Part shown: positions 1 through 7,443 of the stretch, piece by piece | How positions within the stretch are numbered: position 1 is the stretch's first letter | Layout of the letters: the number at the start of each line of letters is the position of its first letter | Origin: Rhizobium leguminosarum bv. viciae USDA 2370 | Lineage (GTDB): Bacteria > Pseudomonadota > Alphaproteobacteria > Rhizobiales > Rhizobiaceae | Assembly (NCBI RefSeq): GCF_002008365.1 | Contig: NZ_MRDL01000019.1 | Location: forward strand, 1-32,601 | Length of the DNA: 32,601 bases | Reading direction: 5' to 3' | The notes under the pieces: generated by a model | What the model was told of the DNA's origin: nothing | The model's database searches: none | The model's input: the letters and a program-made list of their open reading frames with translations, nothing else | Program-made: the position numbers and the translations under genes

Positions 1-178
1 ACGCTTGCAACAAATCGCTCATAACCACGGTGAATCATCGACGATCATCACCGTCAAGACTAAGTTAGCGCCTATGGGGTCGAGCCCGAGGATGACGGAG
101 TGTGTGGGAAACTACGCAGCAGATACCGCGAACATGACAAGATAGGCGCCTAACGCCGTAGGACTTTTCCAGCGCTGC
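1..178. other. intergenic, no gene seen
   Basis: I find no convincing reading frame with a ribosome binding site and no RNA gene here. The stretch leads into the vestigial dehydrogenase tail that starts at 179. Confidence 0.5.
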
Positions 179-228
179 CTAGCCGCCAATACTGATGACA
201 GCCTTGATCACCCATTCTTCTCATGCGC
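179..228 (-). pseudogene. vestigial 3' end of a zinc-type dehydrogenase gene
   Basis: About 40 bases closely match the last codons of the intact zinc dehydrogenase at 877-930. Both carry GCGCATGAGAAGAATGGG on the minus strand, followed by codons for an I-K-A-V-I-S-(V/I)-G end and a TAG stop. Relative to the intact gene the copy lacks one C after the GGG, which shifts the frame, and it has a few substitutions. Similarity fades above about 228. The fragment and the intact gene are separated by the exported-protein gene at 232-609. It is most simply the tail of a second, deleted paralogue or of a partial duplication. Confidence 0.6.
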
Positions 229-231
229 TTA

Positions 232-609
232 TCACTCGCGATCATGGACGACGCCCATGATCTCACCCCTGCGGGAGACACTCACGAGGAGATCGTCCCC
301 GTCTCGCCATGCTCTGATCAGATATCGTTCACCCACGTCCCTCACATCTCTGACGCGATAACCACGCCGTTCGAGGAGGCGAACCGCATCGTCTGGCCCG
401 AAATTGTCCCGACCTGGGCGCCATCCGCTTCGCTGGTCGTGGTGGCGATTCCATCGCTGCAGAAAATCCGTTTCCGTCTGGTTGTCGTCAGGATCAGCAT
501 AGAATTCCGATCCCTGGCCTTCCTGGATGACCACCTGCGCACGGGCAGGCACCACAAGCGGCATTGTCAGCGCAATAGTCATTGCCAAGGAAGCAATTCG
601 CATTTTCAT
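232..609 (-). CDS. small exported protein of unknown function
   Basis: 125 residues from the ATG at 609, which has GGAAAGGG about 7 bases upstream; a TTG start at 633 would add 8 residues and is less likely. Residues 1-25 form a signal peptide: positively charged MKMR, a hydrophobic core and an A-R-A cleavage site. The mature part is hydrophilic and its C-terminal half (RLLERRGYRVRDVRDVGERY, then a short beta-like stretch) resembles small periplasmic PepSY-type domains common in rhizobia. No catalytic motif is visible. It lies downstream of the sugar regulon but separated by 267 bases, so I treat it as a single gene. Function unknown. Confidence 0.65.
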   Translation of the reverse strand: MKMRIASLAMTIALTMPLVVPARAQVVIQEGQGSEFYADPDDNQTETDFLQRWNRHHDQRSGWRPGRDNFGPDDAVRLLERRGYRVRDVRDVGERYLIRAWRDGDDLLVSVSRRGEIMGVVHDRE

Positions 610-876
610 CGCCCGACCCTTTCCATCACTCAATTGATGAACATCTGCCGAGTATCCGGCGGGCCCTACTTATGGACACTTCCGTTTTCGTCTGTGTGCT
701 TTTTGATTGAGAAATGTTGCGCGAAATCGCGGGCGCCGGTCTGAGTCAGAACCGCGTTGTTTCCGGGCTCACCCATTAGAACGTCTTGTGGAAAGACCAA
801 GGTCCAACGGCTCCCGACGAGATTTGCCGGAAGCGTTCAAGGCAATCGCTATGCGACTTCGTACCTTGGGATTGCC
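610..876. other. intergenic, no gene seen
   Basis: No supported gene lies between the zinc dehydrogenase stop and the exported-protein start. The open frames across it are antisense extensions. A short inverted repeat (ggcaatc at about 841 and gattgcc at about 870) lies just after the dehydrogenase stop, without a T-run. Confidence 0.4.
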
Positions 877-1896
877 CTAAGCACCAACACTGATCACCGC
901 CTTGATCAGCCCATTCTTCTCATGCGCCCAGCGCGCGAGATCGCGCGGTGCATCGGCAAGCGTCGTGCGGTGGGTGATGAGTTTGTCCACCGGCACCAGC
1001 CCTTTGGCGATCGAATCCGCCACATGCTCGAAATCGACGCGGGTGGCGTTGCGGCTGCCGATCACCATCATCTCGCGCTTGTGGAATTCGGGATCGGAGA
1101 AGCGGATATCGTCCTTGACGACGCTGACCAGCACCAGCGCGCCGCCATGGGCGACGAAGGAGAAGGCCTTTTCCATCGAAGGGCCGTACCCCGTCGCATC
1201 GAAGACCACGTCGAAACCGTCGCCATTGGTCTTTTCCCGTACGGCTTCCGCTGTCGCCTCGTTGGCAACGATGCCGGAAATGAAGCCGAAGCGCTCGGAT
1301 GCCATCTGCAGCCGCTCGGTGCTGGTATCGAGCAGCGTCACCTCATGGCCGGCAATGCGCGAGAAGATCGCCGCCCCGAGCCCGATCGGCCCGGCGCCGA
1401 TGACGAGCGCCCGCTTTCCCGCACCGGTCATCGAACGGCGCACCGCATGGGCGCCGATCGCCAGAAACTCGGTGGTCGCCGCCGCCTCGAGGCTTACACC
1501 TTTGGCGGCATAGAGGTTCTCGGCCGGAACCGAAATCTCCTCGCAGAAGGCGCCATCCGTATGGACACCGAGCACCTTGATATTGGTGCAGCAATTCGGC
1601 TTGTCCTGACGGCAGGCGATACATTGCCCGCAGGAGAGATAGGGATTGACGATGACGGGCGTGCCGACCGCCATGGCAACGCCGTCGCCCGCTTCCAGCA
1701 CCGTCGCCGAGATCTCATGCCCCATCACCCGGGGATATTCGAGGAAGGGATGTTTGCCCTCGAAGATGTGGTAGTCGGTGCCGCAGATGCCGACATGGCT
1801 GACGGCAAGCCGCACCCAGCCGGCGGCGGGAGCCGCTGGCGAAGGACGCTCGACGATATCGAGCACGCCGGGCTCCCGGCAAAGAACTGCTTTCAT
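877..1896 (-). CDS. zinc-dependent medium-chain sugar alcohol/acid dehydrogenase
   Basis: 339 residues, normal for the MDR family. It is expected to oxidise a secondary hydroxyl with NAD(P)+ in the cytoplasm. Visible are the catalytic-zinc ligands (C38 in GICGTD, H60-E61 in MGHE), the structural-zinc cysteines C89, C92, C95 and C102/C103, and the Rossmann fingerprint GAGPIGLG. Overall it looks like the RspB/LgoD (L-galactonate 5-dehydrogenase)/sorbitol dehydrogenase group. It is the last gene of the ABC-transporter operon, 67 bases after the permease stop, so its substrate is probably an intermediate of the imported sugar. The ribosome binding site is weak (GAGACC). The specific substrate is inferred, not shown. 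Confidence 0.85.
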   Translation of the reverse strand: MKAVLCREPGVLDIVERPSPAAPAAGWVRLAVSHVGICGTDYHIFEGKHPFLEYPRVMGHEISATVLEAGDGVAMAVGTPVIVNPYLSCGQCIACRQDKPNCCTNIKVLGVHTDGAFCEEISVPAENLYAAKGVSLEAAATTEFLAIGAHAVRRSMTGAGKRALVIGAGPIGLGAAIFSRIAGHEVTLLDTSTERLQMASERFGFISGIVANEATAEAVREKTNGDGFDVVFDATGYGPSMEKAFSFVAHGGALVLVSVVKDDIRFSDPEFHKREMMVIGSRNATRVDFEHVADSIAKGLVPVDKLITHRTTLADAPRDLARWAHEKNGLIKAVISVGA

Positions 1897-1925
1897 GACG
1901 GGTCTCGCATTCCTGAAATGGAAGA

Positions 1926-1947
1926 AGCCGGCTGGTTCAGGCCGGCT
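1926..1947 (-). other. hairpin between permease and dehydrogenase genes
   Basis: A 7-bp perfect stem (agccggc at 1926-1932 with gccggct at 1941-1947, 8-base loop) lies in the 67-base spacer. On the minus strand it is followed by TCTTCC rather than a T-run, so I read it as an RNA-stabilising or weak attenuating stem rather than a full terminator. Confidence 0.4.
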
Positions 1948-1963
1948 GTCTCTTGCTCGCCTC

Positions 1964-2938
1964 TTAATTGCTCTTGCGGCGGCGCAGCTGGTCGAAGAAC
2001 ACGATCACGATGATCAAGAGACCGGTGATGATACGCTGCCAGAAGGAGTTGACGTTCAGAAGGTTCGCGCCGTTGTTGATGGTGGCGAGAATGAAGGCGC
2101 CGATCAGCGGGCCGTGCACCGAGCCGACCGCGCCGAACAGGCTGGTGCCGCCGATAACGGAGGAGGCGATCGCCTGCAGTTCCCAGCCGTCGGCCTGTGT
2201 CGCATTGCCGATCGCGATGCGCGAGGCCAGCAGCACGCCGACGAAGGCGGCGAAGGAGGCCGAGAGGATATAGGCAAGGTAGATCATGCCCTTGACGTTG
2301 ACGCCGGAAAGGCGCGCCGCCTCGGCATTCGAACCGACCGCGAAGAGATAGCGGCCCCAGCGGCTCAGATGCAGGAAGATGAAGGAGGGGACCGCCACCA
2401 GGATGACCATCCAGAACAGGCTCGGAATACTGAGCAGATCGGCGCGGGCGAAATTGCTGAAGCCCTCATTGGTGATGTTGATCGTCGAACCGTTGGTGAT
2501 CAGCAGGCCGATGCCGCGCAGCGATGTCAGGGTTGCCAGCGTGATGATGAACGGCGGCAGGCCCATATGCACGATGCCGAAGCCATGGAAGGCGCCGATC
2601 GCCACACCCATGAGCAGCGTCAGCGCGATCGCACCCCATACCGGTACGCCGGCCTGCAGCAGCCAGGCGATGATCACCGTGCAGAAGCCGACAATGGCGC
2701 CGACCGAAAGGTCGATGCCGGCGGTGATGATGACGAAGGTTTGGCCGAGTGCGAGGATCGCCGTCATAGCGCCCTGACGCAGCAGGTTCGAGATGTTGAG
2801 CGGCGTCCAGAAGCTCGGGGTGACAACGGCGAGCACGATCCAGAGGAAGATCAGCAGGCCGATCAGCGTCAGGCCGAACAGGATGTTCATTTTCCGGCGC
2901 GGCGGCGGTGCGACGATTTCTGTGGGGGTGGCAGTCAT
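1964..2938 (-). CDS. sugar ABC transporter permease, RbsC type
   Basis: 324 residues, usual for the branched-chain-permease-like sugar permeases (RbsC/XylH/AraH family). It forms the membrane channel of the importer encoded with the two genes before it. About ten hydrophobic helices are visible after a short cytoplasmic start rich in prolines. The family-typical GIDLSVGAIVGF segment and the C-terminal GTSLFGAVGSVHGPLIGAFI loop that contacts the ATPase are present. The ATG at 2938 has GAGGGAGAA just upstream. The ATPase gene stops 27 bases before it, so the two are co-transcribed. Confidence 0.93.
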   Translation of the reverse strand: MTATPTEIVAPPPRRKMNILFGLTLIGLLIFLWIVLAVVTPSFWTPLNISNLLRQGAMTAILALGQTFVIITAGIDLSVGAIVGFCTVIIAWLLQAGVPVWGAIALTLLMGVAIGAFHGFGIVHMGLPPFIITLATLTSLRGIGLLITNGSTINITNEGFSNFARADLLSIPSLFWMVILVAVPSFIFLHLSRWGRYLFAVGSNAEAARLSGVNVKGMIYLAYILSASFAAFVGVLLASRIAIGNATQADGWELQAIASSVIGGTSLFGAVGSVHGPLIGAFILATINNGANLLNVNSFWQRIITGLLIIVIVFFDQLRRRKSN

Positions 2939-2965
2939 GAATTTTCTCCCTCTTATTCTTTTGGC

Positions 2966-4519
2966 TCAGACGCCGATCGCTTCGCTGAGCACTTGTTCAT
3001 GCGTCGCCGCGTGGAAATCATGGCTCGCGACGATTTTGCCGGCGCGGAAGACGTGCAGCCGGTCGGCCAGTTCGTAGACCTCGGGCAGGTAGGAGGAGAT
3101 CAGGATGATGCCCGCGCCGTCCTTCAGAAGCTTGGCGAACAGCCGGTAGATTTCCGCCTTGGTACCGACGTCGACGCCGACGGTCGGCTCGTCAAAGATG
3201 AAGAGCCGGGCGCCGTGGCTCAGCCACTTGCCGATGACGATCTTCTGCTGGTTGCCGCCCGACATGCTGGAGGCCGGAACGCGCCGGCTCGGCGTCTTGA
3301 TGCTGAGATCGCGGATCTGCTTGTCGGCATTGGCCGATTCGCGTGCGTGATTGATGACAGGACCGTGGCTGAGGCGCCCGAACACCGGCAGGTTGATGTT
3401 GAGGCCGATCGGCAGGTTGAGGCAAAGCCCCTGGTCGCGCCGGCTTTCGGGCGCGAGCGCAATGCCGAGTTCCATGGCGGTGCGTTCGTTGCGGATATCG
3501 ACACGTTTGCCCCTCCAGTGGATTTCGCCGGCGCTGATCGGCTGGCGTCCGTAGAGGCCGAGCGCGAATTCGCTGCGGCCGGCGCCGATCAGCCCGTAGA
3601 GGCCGACGATCTGTCCTGCCTTGACGCTGAGCGACACATCTTCGAAGCCCGGGCCGGAGAGGCCCTTGACCTCGACGATCGTCTCGCCGATCGCAATCTC
3701 TTCCTTGTGGTAGATCTGCTCGATCGAGCGGTTGATCATCAAAGCGATCAGTTCGGCATCGTTTGTCTCGCCGATCAGCCGCGTGCCGACATGCGTGCCG
3801 TCGCGCAGCACCGAGACACGGTCGGCCAGCTCGAACACTTCCTCCATACGGTGGCTGATATAGACGATCGTGACGCCTTCGCCCTGCAGGCGGCGGATCA
3901 GCTTGAAGAGCTGCGCCGATTCCTGGCGCGTCAGATAGGCCGTGGGTTCGTCGAAGATCAGGAACTGCGTGCCGCGCATCGCCGCGCGCGCCGTCGCCAC
4001 CAGCTGCTGCTGGCCGATCGTCAGCGAGCTCAACAGCGCACCGGCCGGCAGGCCGAAGCCGAGATCGTCAAGCACGGCCTGCGCCATCTTCTCCATCTGC
4101 TTCTTGCGCATCAGGCCGTAGCGGTTGACCTCGTCGCCGAGGAAAAGATTGGCGGCAACCGTCAGGTGCCGGCACAGCACGACTTCCTGGTGGACGGCGT
4201 TGATGCCGCGGGCGATCGCCTCGTTCGGCGTCGACAGCCCCACCGGCTGGCCGCACCACAGCACTTCGCCTGCCGTGCGGGTAATGACGCCGGTCAGCAA
4301 TTTGATAAGGGTGGATTTGCCGGCGCCGTTTTCCCCGACGATGGCGTGGATTTCACCGGCAAGGAAGGTCAGCGTCGCTGGCTTCAGCGCCTGCACATGA
4401 CCATAATTCTTCTGCAGGCCCTTGAGTTCGAGGATAGGCGATCCGGCGGGAATTCGATTGGCTTCTTTCAGCGTCGCGCTGTCATCATGGCGATGACTGA
4501 CCTCTTCCAGTCCGATCAT
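2966..4519 (-). CDS. sugar ABC transporter ATPase, two fused ATP-binding domains (RbsA type)
   Basis: 517 residues from the ATG at 4519, preceded by AAGGAGGAGAGG; in-frame codons further upstream lack a site. It powers sugar import at the inner membrane face. The first domain has an intact Walker A (GENGAGKST, residues 62-70), a Walker B (FLIFDEPT) and a slightly altered signature, LTIGQQQ. The second domain has the degenerate GLIGAGRSE in place of Walker A, which is usual for the family, a good signature MSGGNQQK and Walker B LFIFDEPT followed by VGVDVG. It is separated from the binding-protein gene by a terminator-like hairpin. Confidence 0.93.
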   Translation of the reverse strand: MIGLEEVSHRHDDSATLKEANRIPAGSPILELKGLQKNYGHVQALKPATLTFLAGEIHAIVGENGAGKSTLIKLLTGVITRTAGEVLWCGQPVGLSTPNEAIARGINAVHQEVVLCRHLTVAANLFLGDEVNRYGLMRKKQMEKMAQAVLDDLGFGLPAGALLSSLTIGQQQLVATARAAMRGTQFLIFDEPTAYLTRQESAQLFKLIRRLQGEGVTIVYISHRMEEVFELADRVSVLRDGTHVGTRLIGETNDAELIALMINRSIEQIYHKEEIAIGETIVEVKGLSGPGFEDVSLSVKAGQIVGLYGLIGAGRSEFALGLYGRQPISAGEIHWRGKRVDIRNERTAMELGIALAPESRRDQGLCLNLPIGLNINLPVFGRLSHGPVINHARESANADKQIRDLSIKTPSRRVPASSMSGGNQQKIVIGKWLSHGARLFIFDEPTVGVDVGTKAEIYRLFAKLLKDGAGIILISSYLPEVYELADRLHVFRAGKIVASHDFHAATHEQVLSEAIGV

Positions 4520-4577
4520 GGACCTCTCCTCCTTGTGTCGCCTCTGCTCTCCATCCCGCACAAAACATACCACGGAT

Positions 4578-4615
4578 GGAAAAGGCCGCGCCGGTTTTTG
4601 AAGCCGGCGCGGCCT
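4578..4615 (-). terminator. terminator-like hairpin after the binding-protein gene
   Basis: On the minus strand a 12-bp perfect stem (AGGCCGCGCCGG with CCGGCGCGGCCT, 9-base loop, 4583-4615) is followed by TTTTCC. It sits 11 bases after the binding-protein stop and before the ATPase gene. Position and shape fit partial termination or 3'-end protection, the usual way such operons make more binding protein than transporter. Confidence 0.75.
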
Positions 4616-4626
4616 GTCTGTTTTTG

Positions 4627-5616
4627 TTACTTGATCTTCGGGTTCAGAAGTGCGTCGATCTTCGGATCGGCCATATTCGCCTTGGTGACGAGATTGGCAC
4701 CGGTATCGACATTTTCCGGAACCTTCTCGCCCTTGGAGACGGCAAGCGCGGTCTTGATGCCGTCATAGCCCATGCGATAGGGGTCCTGAACGACGAGGCC
4801 GGCGATCGCGCCATCCTTGAGGAAGCCCACCGTCTTGTCGTCGCTGTCGAAGCCGATGACCTTGATCTTGTCGCCGAGCTTGTTTTCGGCGATCGCCTGG
4901 CCAACGCCCTGCGCCAGGATGAGGTTCGAGGCGAAGACGCCGACGAGGTTCGGGTTGGCCGTGATCAGGTCGGTCATCATGTTGAGGCCGGTCGTCGCCT
5001 GGCCGTCGCCATACTTGTCGGCGATGACCTTCAGGCCGGGATGCTTGGTCTTGATCTGATCCAGGAAGCCTTCGCGGCGCTGCTCCAGCGAGCCGACGCC
5101 GGGAAGATTGGTGAGGATGACGATATCGCCTTCTTCCTTGCCGGTCATCTCCTTGATGGCGGCGGCAAGACCGTCGGCGGCGATGCGGCCGCCCTGGACG
5201 TTGTCGGTCGTCAGGAACGACTTGAACGCCTTGGAGTCGGCGCCTGAGTCGATGCCGATGATCGGAACCGACTTGGCGGCTTCATCGATCGGCTTGCCGA
5301 GCGCCTTGAATTCGGTCGGCGAAATGACGACGGCGGCCGGCTTGCCGGCAACGGCGTTCTCCAGAATGCTGATCTGGCCGTTGACGTCGGATTCGGCCTG
5401 TGCGCCGAGTTCCGGCACGTTGACGCCGAGATCCTTGCCGGCCTTGCGGGCGCCGGCCAGAACGATCTGCCAGTAGAAGGACGTCGTGTCCTTGACGATG
5501 ATCGGGATCGTCACGTCGGCGGCAAACGACGTTGCCGGCATCGCCGTGGCGATGACTGCGGCACCTGCAAGCGCGGTAAAGGCGCGGCGGGACAGAAGGG
5601 ATTTCACGATACTCAT
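4627..5616 (-). CDS. periplasmic sugar-binding protein of ABC importer
   Basis: 329 residues from the ATG at 5616, which has GAGAGGAGAA 7 bases upstream; the frame stays open far above, but that part includes the promoter. Residues 1-32 are an export signal ending S-F-A-A, and the SRRAFTAL stretch resembles a twin-arginine motif, so Tat export is possible. The mature part is the RbsB/Peripla_BP_4 fold: an initial IPIIVKDTTSFYWQ strand, the GIDSGADS segment, and the late GFDSDDKT and QDPYRMGYDG segments that line the sugar cleft. It captures sugar for the downstream ATPase and permease. The operator-like site is 65 bases upstream of the start. Confidence 0.93.
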   Translation of the reverse strand: MSIVKSLLSRRAFTALAGAAVIATAMPATSFAADVTIPIIVKDTTSFYWQIVLAGARKAGKDLGVNVPELGAQAESDVNGQISILENAVAGKPAAVVISPTEFKALGKPIDEAAKSVPIIGIDSGADSKAFKSFLTTDNVQGGRIAADGLAAAIKEMTGKEEGDIVILTNLPGVGSLEQRREGFLDQIKTKHPGLKVIADKYGDGQATTGLNMMTDLITANPNLVGVFASNLILAQGVGQAIAENKLGDKIKVIGFDSDDKTVGFLKDGAIAGLVVQDPYRMGYDGIKTALAVSKGEKVPENVDTGANLVTKANMADPKIDALLNPKIK

Positions 5617-5680
5617 AAGGGTTCTCCTCTCAGGGTGCGTTCTCCTCCAAATAAATCGGCCGCTGAACGCAGGCGGACGA

Positions 5681-5702
5681 TTTTTATCGATAAAAAACAT
5701 TT
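5681..5702 (-). promoter_or_regulatory. operator-like site ahead of the binding-protein gene
   Basis: A perfect 16-bp palindrome TTTTTATCGATAAAAA (5681-5696) sits inside a 22-base segment matching 19 of 22 bases of a segment at 9002-9023 ahead of the dehydratase gene, in the same orientation. Its distance to the start codon (65 bases) is like the other copy (56 bases). I infer it is the binding site of the divergently encoded GntR regulator. Confidence 0.7.
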
Positions 5703-5710
5703 GCCGGGTG

Positions 5711-5739
5711 AAGCTAGCCGAGGCGCAATCAAATTGCAA
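5711..5739 (-). promoter_or_regulatory. putative promoter of the binding-protein/transporter operon
   Basis: On the minus strand TTGCAA (5734-5739) and TAGCTT (5711-5716) are 17 bases apart, like a sigma-70 -35/-10 pair. The predicted start point falls at the beginning of the operator-like palindrome, a normal place for a repressor. A second possible -10, GATAAA at 5683-5688, lies inside the palindrome. Confidence 0.4.
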
Positions 5740-5824
5740 GAGCGCCAAACCGGCTTTTTTTCTTTGGCAAACTCCCGCCAAGCAACTGATTTTATTCCAA
5801 TACCACGATACCCTAAAATAGGGA

Positions 5825-6271
5825 TCAGGCCATGTCGACCTCATCAGGATGGACTACGCCTTTTTTCAAAATCAGGTTGCCGTACAGCCGGAATTCCGTC
5901 GTCGCGACGATGTAGGTGGCCTTGCGAGCCATCGCGTAGAAAGCAAAACGCTCTACCGGCACGATGCGGAAATCGCCGGCGTGCTTGGAAACGATCTGCT
6001 GGAATTCGGTGCAGACCTCCGGCATCGCATCGGGATCGCCGACCACCTCCATCCGCCACGCCGCTTCCGGCACGAACGTGTCGAGCGGCATATGCGTCAG
6101 GATGGCCTCGGCCATCGCAGTGGCGCTGACGCCGTCGGCGCGGATGACCGGCGGACCCATCGAGCCCGAGGGAAAATTGGCGTCTGATATGACGATGTCG
6201 TCGCCATGCCCCATGGTCTTCAGCGCATGAAGCAGGTCGGGTCCAAGCAGCGGATGAATACCCTTGAGCAT
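5825..6271 (-). CDS. fucU: L-fucose mutarotase (FucU/RbsD family)
   Basis: 148 residues, the normal family size. These cytoplasmic enzymes interconvert the anomers of free sugars, FucU acting on L-fucose. Visible are the conserved N-terminal MLKGIHPLLGPDLLHALKTM, with the catalytic-type His in MGHGDDIVISDANFP, and the C-terminal TTEFRLYGNLILKKGV with the conserved Tyr. The ATG has GAGGAGAG upstream and starts 9 bases after the aldo/keto reductase stop, so the two are co-transcribed. FucU rather than RbsD fits the neighbouring fucose-dehydrogenase-like enzyme; the exact sugar is inferred. Confidence 0.88.
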   Translation of the reverse strand: MLKGIHPLLGPDLLHALKTMGHGDDIVISDANFPSGSMGPPVIRADGVSATAMAEAILTHMPLDTFVPEAAWRMEVVGDPDAMPEVCTEFQQIVSKHAGDFRIVPVERFAFYAMARKATYIVATTEFRLYGNLILKKGVVHPDEVDMA

Positions 6272-6280
6272 AGTCTCTCC

Positions 6281-7300
6281 TCAGACTCGGACGGCTTCGG
6301 CGCCGAGCGGCGGCGCGACCAGCGTATAGGGTTCGAATTCGGCATAGATCTCGTCGGCAAGCCGCGGCTCGACGATCTCCATATTGCGCGTCAGGCTCGA
6401 CGGCTTGGCTGTGCCGATCAGCACCGAGGCGACGATCGCCTCGCGTAGCGGAAACTGCAGGGCGGGCGCTGCCAGCGGCACTCCGTGGCTTTTGGCGATC
6501 GCTTCCATCGCGCCGACCTTGGCAAGCACATCGTCATCAGCAGGCATATAGTCGAAATGCGAACCCGGCACCGGGCCGGTGGCGAGGATGCCGGAGTTGA
6601 AGACGCCGCCGACGACGAGCGACGTACCCTTCTGCCGGCAGAGCGGCAGCAGTTCGGCGACGGCCGAGCGGTCGAGCAGCGTGTAGCGGCCGGCAAGCAG
6701 GATGCAGTCGAGATCGGAATGGCGCATGACGTCGAGGCAGACGGGCACTTCGTTGACGCCGAGGCCGAAGGCGGAGATCGCGCCAGACGACTTGAGTTCC
6801 TCCAGCGCCTTCACGCCGGAATCGAGAAACTGCTTCTGGTGGACCGCGTTTTTCGCCGCGCCATGTGTGTAGACGCCGAGATCGTGCACATAGAGAATAT
6901 CGATGCGGTTGAGGCCGAGGCGCGCATAGCTGAATTCGACCGAGCGCATGATGCCGTCATAGGAATAGTCGTAATCGGCGTCGAAGGAGAGCGGGTCGAC
7001 ATAGCTGTAATCAGGCACGGTGCCGGTCGGCACCGGCCGAAGCAGCCGGCCGACCTTGGTGGAAAGCACGTAACTGCCATCCGGCTGGTCGCGCAGGAAG
7101 TCGCCGACCCGCCGTTCGGCGAGGCCGAGCCCATACCAGGGCGCCACGTCGAAATAGCGGATGCCGCTGTCCCAGGCCGCCTGCAGCGTATCCATCGCCT
7201 GCTCGCGCGGGCAGGCGCGGTAGAGACCGCCGAGAGCGGCGGCACCGAAACTGATTTCGGTCACCTCCAGCTTGGTCTTGCCGATCCGTCTCTTCTTCAT
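6281..7300 (-). CDS. aldo/keto reductase, L-fucose (D-threo-aldose) 1-dehydrogenase type
   Basis: 339 residues starting at the second of two adjacent ATGs; GAGGAGG lies 4 bases before it but only 1 base before the first. The family oxidises free aldoses such as L-fucose at C1 to the lactone with NAD(P)+. The AKR catalytic set is visible: Asp and Tyr in FDVAPWYG, Lys in VLSTKVGRLL and His in ILYVHDLG; LIGTAKPSSL near the end is the cofactor-binding stretch. It lies between the UxaA-like dehydratase and the mutarotase gene. Pairing with FucU suggests the first oxidation of imported L-fucose or L-galactose. Confidence 0.88.
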   Translation of the reverse strand: MKKRRIGKTKLEVTEISFGAAALGGLYRACPREQAMDTLQAAWDSGIRYFDVAPWYGLGLAERRVGDFLRDQPDGSYVLSTKVGRLLRPVPTGTVPDYSYVDPLSFDADYDYSYDGIMRSVEFSYARLGLNRIDILYVHDLGVYTHGAAKNAVHQKQFLDSGVKALEELKSSGAISAFGLGVNEVPVCLDVMRHSDLDCILLAGRYTLLDRSAVAELLPLCRQKGTSLVVGGVFNSGILATGPVPGSHFDYMPADDDVLAKVGAMEAIAKSHGVPLAAPALQFPLREAIVASVLIGTAKPSSLTRNMEIVEPRLADEIYAEFEPYTLVAPPLGAEAVRV

Positions 7301-7338
7301 CATGCCTCCTCGCGAAGAACTTGAGCTTGGTCTATGGA

Positions 7339-7430
7339 GCAATCCCAGGAAAAGTGTGAAGCGGTTTTCCGTCCGGGATTGCGTACTTCAAATCAATCGG
7401 AAAAGTGTGAAGCGGTTTTCCTGGGATTGC
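7339..7430 (-). repeat. composite palindromic intergenic element
   Basis: Two identical 23-base units, GGAAAAGTGTGAAGC followed by GGTTTTCC (7348-7370 and 7399-7421), each self-complementary at the ends. The pair is enclosed by a perfect 15-bp inverted repeat (7339-7353 with 7416-7430, starting gcaatcccagg). It lies in the spacer between the dehydratase and reductase genes. The form resembles palindromic intergenic repeats that are numerous in Rhizobium genomes. In RNA it would fold into nested stems. Confidence 0.8.
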
Positions 7431-7443
7431 GTCAAAGCAAAGG

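Noticed and set aside
757..4768. Very long plus-strand open frames (418 and 996 codons) across the sugar operon
   Set aside because: They are antisense to well-recognised genes, have Arg/Asp/Ala-rich low-information translations and no ribosome binding sites. They arise from high GC at third codon positions.
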